Of a DNA stretch of 7,394 nucleotides, positions 1 to 6,200 are shown in pieces. The stretch is from Chloroflexota bacterium (GTDB lineage: Bacteria; Chloroflexota; Anaerolineae; Anaerolineales; Anaerolineaceae), in contig JAEXTI010000581.1 in NCBI GenBank assembly GCA_023406965.1, positions 1 to 7,394 on the forward strand, written 5' to 3'. The notes below the pieces were generated by a model that had not been told where the DNA came from, did no database searches, and was given only the letters and a program-made list of their open reading frames with translations. Each line of letters starts with the position of its first letter. Within the stretch, counting starts at the first letter, position 1. The translations under genes were made by a program, and so were the position numbers.

Positions 1-268
1 TGCCGCGTTCGATATATTCCGTTGTTTTTTGACGAGCATATTCCAGCATGGCAGGGGAGAGGTCCAGGCCGGTGATGTGGTAGCCCTGCTCAAGGAAAGG
101 CAGCGCTCCGGCACCTGTGCCGCAGCACAGATCGAGCACTTCGCGGCAGCCCGATTGTCCCAGCGGGGATGCGGCATAGAAATCCCGCAGGCGAGGGGCC
201 ACGTCGGCAGCGAACGCCCCCCAGCGCAGGTTATATACTTTGGCAAAGGCAGGGTTGTACGCTTGCAA
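1..268 (-). CDS. SAM-dependent methyltransferase, class I, partial (C-terminus beyond the window)
   Basis: The first 89 residues of a class I (Rossmann-fold) S-adenosylmethionine-dependent methyltransferase; the rest lies left of the window. Motif I, the glycine-rich SAM loop, reads VLDLCCGTGAG at residues 44-54. The acidic residue closing the second strand, which normally binds the SAM ribose, is D69 in GLDLSPAMLEYAR. The N-terminal part (AYNPAFAKVYNLRWGAFA) resembles stand-alone methyltransferases of the Methyltransf_25/11 type. The methyl acceptor cannot be told from this fragment. I chose a TTG start (268-266): the frame has no ATG between the preceding in-frame TGA and the conserved region, and an AGAGGA ribosome-binding site sits 6 bases upstream. 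It starts 23 bases after the deaminase stop, so it is probably the third gene of the selD operon. Confidence 0.85.
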   Translation of the reverse strand, partial: MQAYNPAFAKVYNLRWGAFAADVAPRLRDFYAASPLGQSGCREVLDLCCGTGAGALPFLEQGYHITGLDLSPAMLEYARQKTTEYIERG

Positions 269-291
269 GGAGGTTCCTCTTTCTATTGGAT

Positions 292-936
292 CTATTTGCA
301 GTCAGCGACCAGCAGCAGAGCCCGATCAACAAGAAGCTGAACAGAGATGCATTCATCCATCCACTGGCGCAACAAGCCCGTGCCGGCCAGGCGGCTGCCC
401 AGGTTTACAGCGCAGGGCTGTGCTTCGCGAAGTATGTCCACGCTGGGATGGTTAGGGATAGGTCCGCGCAGCATTTCACTGCCAACATACAATCCGTTGA
501 TCAGGATTTCGAGGTCGCGATCGAGCGGCCCATTGACGATCACGGGTTTGCGGCTCATGTAGGGGGTTGTGCCCAGCAGGTTGGTGCTGCCAGCGTAGGG
601 GTCGCGGGCCGCAAAAGAGACGGAGCGCATCCCGGCCATATACAAAGCGCCCATGCACAGCGGGCAGGGCTCGGTGGTGGTATACAATGAACATTCAAAG
701 CGATCCTGACCGTTGAAATCAAAGGCCAGCAAAGCGTTGAGTTCAGCATGGGCCAGGCGCGAGCCGAACACTGTGCCAGGGGCGCCCTGGGTTTCGTGCC
801 AGCGGTTGCGCCCCCGGGACACAATCTCTCCGGCGGCATTGGTGATGACCGCCCCGATGGGCAGCGATCCGGAGCAGCAAGCTGCCCAGGCTTCTTCCAG
901 GCAGGCTTGCCAGGCCGGAATCAGGTGGTTCCACAT
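292..936 (-). CDS. Zinc-dependent nucleoside/cytidine deaminase-family protein
   Basis: A 214-residue member of the cytidine deaminase-like superfamily, which hydrolytically deaminates a nucleobase in a free nucleoside, nucleotide or tRNA. The zinc site is complete: H63-A-E65 (His ligand and proton-shuttling Glu) and P90-C91-P-L-C94 (two Cys ligands), with the usual preceding PIGAV at 26-30. TTTEPCPLCMGAL is closest to the TadA/guanine deaminase branch. The protein is longer than TadA (about 150-170 residues), with some 60 extra C-terminal residues after the conserved ILINGLYVGSEM region, so I do not call it tadA; the substrate is unknown. The ATG at 936 overlaps the 3' end of selD by 16 bases, with GAGGTGG 7 bases upstream. 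This implies cotranscription and likely translational coupling with selD. Confidence 0.88.
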   Translation of the reverse strand: MWNHLIPAWQACLEEAWAACCSGSLPIGAVITNAAGEIVSRGRNRWHETQGAPGTVFGSRLAHAELNALLAFDFNGQDRFECSLYTTTEPCPLCMGALYMAGMRSVSFAARDPYAGSTNLLGTTPYMSRKPVIVNGPLDRDLEILINGLYVGSEMLRGPIPNHPSVDILREAQPCAVNLGSRLAGTGLLRQWMDECISVQLLVDRALLLVADCK

Positions 937-2000
937 GTGCGCACCACCTCAATACCCTGGCCGTTGACCACACGACCTACTTCCCAGGCAGGTTGGGACA
1001 TTTCAGTAGCAGCGGCCAGGAAGGCAGGCAGTTTATCTTCGGGAACGCATACGAGCAGCCCGCCGCTGGTTTGGGGATCAAAGAGGAGCATCCGTTCAAA
1101 GTTTTTGATGGTCGGGTCGAAAGTGACCTGCGCTTCAAAATACAGCGCATTGTCGCTGGCTCCACCGGGGAATACCCATTGCTGGGCGTACTTGAGCGCG
1201 CCGGAGAGCAGCGGGATTTGGTCAAAGGTGAACTCCAGACCCACGCCGGATGCATTGGCCATTTCCAGAGCGTGACCGAGCAGGCTGTAGCCGGTGATGT
1301 CGGTAGCGCCGCGCAGATCAAAGCGGTTAGCCAGCAGACCGGCATCGCGATTAAGGCGCTTCATCCAGCCCACGGCTTCACTCAACTCTTCGGGGGTGGT
1401 CAGTTGTTGCTTGAGGGCGGTGGTAGTCACCCCGCCGCCGAGGGGCTTGGTGAGCACCAGACGGTCGCCGAGGCGAGCGCCGCTTTTGGTCATGGCGCGG
1501 CGCGGGTCGACGAAACCGATCACCACCAGCCCGAACTTGGGTTCTTTGTCCTGAATGGTATGTCCTCCGGCAATGACGACCCCAGCCTCGCGAGCTTTTT
1601 CGGCGCCGCCGCGGAGGATGTTGGCCATGACATCGGTGGGGAGGTGTGGCGGAAGGGCGGCGATGTTGAGCGCCAGGAAAGGTTGCCCGCCCATCGCGTA
1701 AATGTCTGATAGGCTATTGGTGGCGGCGATGGCGCCGTAATCGTAGGCGTCGTCAACCACGGGGGTGAAGAAATCGGTGGTCACCACCAGAGCTCGATCC
1801 TCGGAGAGCTTCCAAATGGCAGCATCATCCGGCTGGTCGAGCCCGACCAGCAGATCGGGGTAGTCCCGGCTGTCAAAAATCCCGTTGAGGGGGCGCAGAA
1901 CCTGCGCCAGCGTTTCCGCGTTGAGTTTGGACGCTCAGCCGGCGCAACTGGACAGGCTGGTGAGACGGATTTGTTTGCCCGAAGGTAGGGTATCGTTCAT
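921..2000 (-). CDS. selD: Selenide, water dikinase (selenophosphate synthetase), selenocysteine-containing with in-frame TGA at codon 22
   Basis: Makes selenophosphate from selenide and ATP, the selenium donor for selenocysteine and selenouridine synthesis. The 359-codon frame starts at ATG 2000 and ends at TGA 921-923, with one internal TGA at 1937-1935 (codon 22). Around it the protein reads SSCAG-U-ASKLN, aligning with the GAGCGCK loop of E. coli SelD: U22 takes the place of catalytic Cys17, and K25 of Lys20. Further landmarks are DD58-59 (nucleotide/Mg binding), TTDFFTPVVDD 74-84, AATNSLSDIYAMGG 92-105, GGHT 145-148, ATDITGYSLLGHALEMA from 232, and FDPQTSGGLL near the C-terminus. Length fits the family (about 345-360). 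A start at GTG 1787 would remove the catalytic loop and an ATP-site Asp pair. Readthrough requires SelA, SelB and tRNA-Sec, which are not in this window. First gene of an apparent operon with the deaminase and methyltransferase. Confidence 0.93.
1892..1937 (-). promoter_or_regulatory. Candidate bacterial SECIS element following the selD UGA codon
   Basis: On the minus strand the UGA (1937-1935) is followed, after 26 bases, by a perfect 7-bp hairpin at 1908-1892: GGCGCAG, loop GUU, CUGCGCC. The loop starts 33 bases after the UGA, within the roughly 16-37 base range usually accepted for bacterial SECIS, and contains the GU expected for SelB binding. It strongly resembles the upper stem-loop of E. 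coli fdhF (GCAGGUCUGC core). A lower helix may form between AGCGU, starting at the last base of the UGA, and ACGCU. Caveat: the same bases encode a normal SelD stretch (LAQVLRPL), so part of the symmetry could be coincidental. Confidence 0.7.
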
Positions 2001-2006
2001 AACTGA

Positions 2007-2035
2007 ATTGTAGTCTGCATTGAGGTTTCCGGCAA
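2007..2035 (-). promoter_or_regulatory. selD promoter, predicted leaderless start
   Basis: On the minus strand TTGCCG (2035-2030), a 17-base spacer, then TACAAT (2012-2007) make a good sigma-70-like promoter. The -10 ends only 6 bases before the selD ATG, so transcription should start at or next to the A of the start codon. There is no Shine-Dalgarno sequence directly before the ATG, which agrees with a leaderless mRNA. Inferred from hexamers and spacing only. Confidence 0.55.
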
Positions 2036-2074
2036 CCCGGGCCACATAAAAAATCGAACCTCCTCCACCCCTGG

Positions 2075-2102
2075 CTGAGTAGTTTCAAAAATCGTGTACA
2101 AT
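2075..2102 (+). promoter_or_regulatory. birA promoter, predicted leaderless start
   Basis: TACAAT at 2097-2102 ends 6 bases before the birA ATG at 2109, mirroring the selD side. The -35 is weak (CTGAGT at 2075-2080 with a 16-base spacer). No Shine-Dalgarno sequence precedes the ATG. The transcription start is predicted at or near the A of the ATG. Confidence 0.45.
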
Positions 2103-2108
2103 GGGTCT

Positions 2109-2900
2109 ATGTTTAACGTTGCGGCGACCGCCGACCGATTGAAGAGATTGGGCATCTCCGGGTTCCGCTTCCTGGAAGAGACCGGCTCAACCAATGATGA
2201 TGCGCTGGCCTGGGCCGAACAAGGGGCCGCTGATGGTTCATTGGTGGTCGCGGACACTCAGACACGCGGGCGCGGACGGTTGGATCGCCGCTGGGTGACA
2301 TCCCCTGGGTCGGCGTTGGCATTCAGTTTGATCTTTCGTCCTTCGCCCGATGAAGCCGCCCAGGCCGGGCTGTTCGCAGGGTTGGGGGCGGTAGCGGTGG
2401 CCGAAGCGTTGGAGCAGGGTTGGGCTTTGAAGCCGCAGATCAAGTGGCCCAATGATGTGTTGTTAGAGGGCAAAAAAACCTGCGGGATTCTGGCTGAAGC
2501 CGTCTGGAGCGGCAACCAGTTGCAAGCCGTGGTACTAGGTATTGGTGTGAATGTTGCACCTTCTTCTGTACCCTCGCCAGAAGCACTGTTGTTTCCTGCT
2601 ACTTGCATCGAAGCAGCGTTAGGGAGAACGGTGGAGCGCGCGGAAGTGCTGGAGCGGATTGTGGAGCGGCTTTTTTTCTGGCGTCCGGCTTTGGGCAGCG
2701 CGGAATTTTTGGATGCCTGGAACCGGCGGCTGGCTTTTCGCGGACAAGTCGTACAAATTGTCATGCCAGGATATAATATATCTGGAGAAGTGATAGAAGT
2801 CGATCCGGCAGGCGGCTTGCGGCTGCGCCGGAGCGATGGAAGTGAAGAAACCGTATTGGCGGGAGATGTGCATTTGCGGCCCGCAGAAAATGGGAGGTAG
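2109..2900 (+). CDS. birA: Biotin--[acetyl-CoA-carboxylase] ligase (BirA/BPL), group I without DNA-binding domain
   Basis: Activates biotin with ATP to biotinyl-5'-AMP and transfers it to the lysine of biotin carboxyl carrier domains in the cytoplasm. The 263-residue protein shows the LplA/BPL catalytic domain in order: ETGSTNDDAL near 24-33, the biotinyl-AMP loop TRGRGRLDRRW at 52-62, IKWPNDVL with catalytic-lysine motif KWPND at 112-116, CGILAE at 125-130 and LGIGVNV. A C-terminal SH3-like domain (FRGQVVQIV through VLAGDVHLRP) follows. The N-terminal winged helix of E. coli BirA is absent, so it is not expected to act as a repressor. I prefer ATG 2109 over the in-frame GTG 2094 because 2094-2102 overlaps the predicted -10 box and the added residues (VYNGS) are not family-like. 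The stop codon overlaps the ribosome-binding site of the next gene. Confidence 0.93.
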   Translation: MFNVAATADRLKRLGISGFRFLEETGSTNDDALAWAEQGAADGSLVVADTQTRGRGRLDRRWVTSPGSALAFSLIFRPSPDEAAQAGLFAGLGAVAVAEALEQGWALKPQIKWPNDVLLEGKKTCGILAEAVWSGNQLQAVVLGIGVNVAPSSVPSPEALLFPATCIEAALGRTVERAEVLERIVERLFFWRPALGSAEFLDAWNRRLAFRGQVVQIVMPGYNISGEVIEVDPAGGLRLRRSDGSEETVLAGDVHLRPAENGR

Positions 2901-2902
2901 AT

Positions 2903-3127
2903 ATGCTCGATGATTTACGCAATTCAGCCACGTTTGAAGAAGAACCCGAACCCATTGATGAAGAGGTTGTGGGCCAGCCGTTGCCGCGCAAACGCGCACC
3001 GCAGCCCTTTTTGGGAATGACTCCGGTGCAGCGCTTTGTGATTGCCCTTTTGCTGTTTCTAATGTCTTGTGTGCTTTCGGCATTTTGTCTGCTGCTGACA
3101 GAAAGCGTTTATCTGCCTTTCTTCTAA
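2903..3127 (+). CDS. Small single-pass membrane protein, conserved-hypothetical type
   Basis: A 74-residue protein of unknown function. The N-terminal part is acidic (EEEPEPIDEE at 12-21), followed by a short basic proline-containing linker (PLPRKRAPQPF, 27-36) and TPVQRF. Then comes one hydrophobic helix, about 44-66, and a short tail SVYLPFF. The positive residues before the helix suggest the N-terminus stays in the cytoplasm. A strong GGGAGG site at 2892-2897, which overlaps the birA stop, lies 5 bases before the ATG. The gap to birA is 2 bases, so the two are one transcription and probably coupled translation unit. I recognise no catalytic motif. Its acceptance as a gene rests on the ribosome-binding site, tight spacing, sensible composition and the terminator 18 bases after its stop. 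Confidence 0.8.
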   Translation: MLDDLRNSATFEEEPEPIDEEVVGQPLPRKRAPQPFLGMTPVQRFVIALLLFLMSCVLSAFCLLLTESVYLPFF

Positions 3128-3145
3128 GCCAGGTTCGAAAAAGTT

Positions 3146-3198
3146 ACCAAATTTGAGACAAGTGTGGGTGCGTCACACACACTTGTCTCAAATTTGGT
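3146..3198. terminator. Bidirectional intrinsic terminator, 21-bp perfect stem
   Basis: Arms 3146-3166 and 3178-3198 are exactly complementary over 21 bp, enclosing an 11-base loop. On the plus strand the stem runs into a six-T stretch (3198-3203), terminating the birA operon. On the minus strand the stem is followed after a few bases by TTTTT (3141-3137), terminating the sensor gene whose stop is at 3209. It sits between convergent genes, as expected for a shared terminator. Confidence 0.93.
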
Positions 3199-3208
3199 TT
3201 TTTATCAC

Positions 3209-6200
3209 TTATTCGATGCGGGAAAGAATCGGGTAAAGCTTTAAGAAGGTGTCAACCACCTGGGGGTCAAAGCGGCTGCCTGCATTTTCTCGCAGATATG
3301 CCAGGATCTCCTCCTCGGGCAGCGCATAGGGGCGATAGACCCGGGGATTGGAGAGCGCATCCCAAACATCAATCACGGTAAAGATTCGGGCGGCGAGCGG
3401 AATTTGCTCGCCGCTCAAGCCTTGCGGGTAGCCTTGCCCATCCCAGCGTTCATGGTGGGAGAGGGGAATATCCAGCGCGGGACGCAGGAAGGGGATCACG
3501 ACCAGCATCTCGTGGGCCATGCGGGGGTGCTGGCGCATAATTTCCCATTCTGCCTCGTCAAGTTTGCCTGGCTTGAGCAAAATACTATCGGGAATGCCCA
3601 TTTTACCGATATCATGCAGCAGAGCGCCGCGGCGAATGTGCATGAGCTGGTTGCCTAGAATACCCATCGCTTGAGCCATGCGCACCGTCATGTAGGCCAC
3701 GCGACGGGTGTGGCCTTCGGTTTCCTGGTCGCGCAGTTCCAGGGCGCGTGCCCAACCTTCAATGGTGGCGTCGTAAGCCACTTGCAGTTCCAGATTGCCG
3801 CGTTGTAGTTTTTCGACCAACTCGGAGTTGTCAATGGCGATCGCGGTTTCGAGGGCCAGTGATTCGAGTAGTTCTTGCCAGCCGCCTGTTTCCATGTAGG
3901 GCGGGCGGTGGAATGTTTCGATGACTCCTTTCACCTCGCCTTTGACAACCAGCGGGACGGCATGATAGGCAATGAATCCTTCGCCTTCCAGGTGCCTGGC
4001 GCGAACAAAGTAGCCTTCGATGCCATCCGGGTCATACAGGCGGCGGCTGCGACGTTCGAGGGCAACACCCCCCGCCTGGCCCTCGCCCACCCACAGGCGC
4101 GCCTTCTCAATTTCTTTCGAGTGGAAGCCGTGCCCTGCGGCATACTCCAGGGTGCGGTTGTGAGGGTTGAGCATGAGGATATCGACCGCGTCGACCCCCA
4201 GTTGTGAAGTAATCTGGTTGGCCAGAACGTGCAGGGTCATGCGCAGATCCAGGCTGGCGCCGATGGCGATGTTGATGGTGTGTAGAGCGGTGAGGTGCTG
4301 CAGGCGGCGTTGGGTCTCGTCACTGAGGGTGGTACGGTGGATGGCGCTGGCGGCAATTTCGGCCACGGGCTGGAGGACGGTGAGCCAATCCGGCTGAATG
4401 AGGCCGGAGTCTCCCAGAATGAGGATGCCCAGGCTGGCCGAATCAACGCTAAGCGGGTACCAGAGAATGGATTGTACATTCAGGCCGCGGATATTCGAGA
4501 CGGTTGTGAGGGGCTCTTCCTGCAGGTTGTGGCTAAGATGGGGCTGGCCGGTCTGGATGACTTGCTCGCTGATGCTACCCTTGATGGGAAGATAACGCCC
4601 GCTCAATTGTTCAGAATACATACCGTCGACAGATTCGACGAACAGGTACTGCTGGTCGGGTGTGCGGAAGCCAATGCCACAGGTTTCAACCAGGGTCAGT
4701 TCGCGGATCTCGCGCAAAACAGTTTCCAGCACCTGCGAGCGGGAAGCGCGGCTGCGCAAAATGGTGGCGATGGAAGCAATAGCATTCTGTTGGCGTTCGC
4801 GTAATTTTCGCTCAGTGATATCTACGCCAAACAGGACGATGTAGTTGAGGTTGTTGTTGCGGTCACCCAGGTAACTGAGGGACCAGGACAGCCATAAGGG
4901 CCGCCCGTCGATTTTGACAAGCAGATCCAAATCGCGGATACTGCGCTGCTCGTCCACCAATTGGGCGAAGTTCTCCTCCGAAAGCGCCGAATGGGGCGGG
5001 AGTTTGAATAGCTCCCAAAAGTTGCGCTGGTGGATGTCGTCGCCCGCTTTGGCCAGGAGGCGTTCGGTGGCGGGGTTAAAGCTGACAATACGGCCCACTC
5101 CGTCGAGGAGGATGACCAGCGAGTGAATCATATCCAGCAACTTGGAAGAATAGATTTGCTGATCTTCCAGGGCCTGTTGCGCAAGACGCTGCTGAGTAAT
5201 ATCGATGCAACTGATCTGCAAGGCTGGTTTGGTCTGGAAAATGATGGGGATGATGGAGGCTTCTACCCAACGTGATGATCCGTCGCGGTGGCGGTATTTC
5301 ACTTCTTTGCGAACCAGGGGGCTTGTATCTCCGGCAACATTAAACAAGTCCTTGGCAGTCAGGTTGGATTCGGGTAGCACGTTTTGCATGATTTGATCGA
5401 TCTTGATGCCGACCAAATCATGCTGAGTGTAGCCGGTCATCTCGATCATGGCGGGATTGACGAAACGCACTTCATCTTCCTGGATGATGGCCAAGCCTTG
5501 CAGCGAGCGGTTGACCAGGGTGTGGTAGGCTTCTTCGGCTTGTTTCCTGTGGGTAATATCTTGGGCAGCGCCTACCACCTGAATGATCTTGCCGTCTTCA
5601 CTCAGGATGGGGAATAGATTCTCGCGCAGCCAGATGAGGGCGCCTTCTTTTTTAAAGACCCGGATTTCAAACTCGACCGTTTTTCCCTCAAGCAGATTGA
5701 GGGATTGCTCCTGCAAAATAGCCAAATCTTCGGGATGGATGGCCGCCATGAAGTGCTCTGGAGTGGTCATCTCGGCGAAGTCATAGCCGCTGATGCGGGA
5801 AATGCCTTCGGCGCCCCATTCAGGGATGATTTTCATATCGGTAGTTACCCGGAAGGAAAAAGCGGCATCGGAGATCAACTCCGAGATGGTACGGTAGCGT
5901 TCTTCTGAGACTTGTAGGGCAGAGGCTACCAGGGTGTGCTGGTTTAAGTCCTCTTGCAACCGGGTTTTCTGCTCGAAGAATTCTTTGATCAAGCGCGCTA
6001 TGTGCCCAAATTCGCTGCGACTGTCAAGGAGAGGTTGAAGGGCCTGGGGCGAATGGTTGGCAAGACTCGTTGAAAGATGATTCAACGGCAGCGCCAACCA
6101 AAATAACATGGCAATGAACGAGGCCAGAAAGAAGATGGCTACAAACACCAGATAAGCGGTGAAGTCGCGCTGTTGGGCCTGCGTATAACCCTGAAAGAAG

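Noticed and set aside
169..690. Plus-strand ORF opposite the deaminase and methyltransferase starts
   Set aside because: Shadow of two coding regions with clear motifs on the minus strand; its sequence is low in hydrophobic structure and unlike any family I know.
993..1709. Long plus-strand ORF (238 codons) opposite selD
   Set aside because: Antisense shadow of a well-supported gene; no recognisable protein features or ribosome-binding context.
921..1787. selD as a 288-residue protein from GTG 1787
   Set aside because: It would lack the catalytic loop and the DD nucleotide-binding pair; the frame continues upstream in family-like sequence to ATG 2000 with one TGA exactly at the active-site codon.
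921..2000. selD as a pseudogene broken by a nonsense mutation
   Set aside because: The rest of the frame is intact and conserved, the stop is specifically TGA at the catalytic Cys position, and a SECIS-like hairpin follows; a random nonsense mutation would rarely meet all three.
2094..2108. GTG start for birA at 2094
   Set aside because: The codons overlap the predicted -10 box and add only VYNGS, with no ribosome-binding site upstream.
1997..2257. 86-codon minus-strand ORF covering the birA start
   Set aside because: Its upstream half is antisense to the birA coding region; only its last 16 codons with their own ATG are kept, as a possible leader ORF.
2258..3083. Two large minus-strand ORFs opposite birA and the small membrane protein
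   Set aside because: Antisense frames to a gene with strong biotin ligase motifs; no domain-like content.
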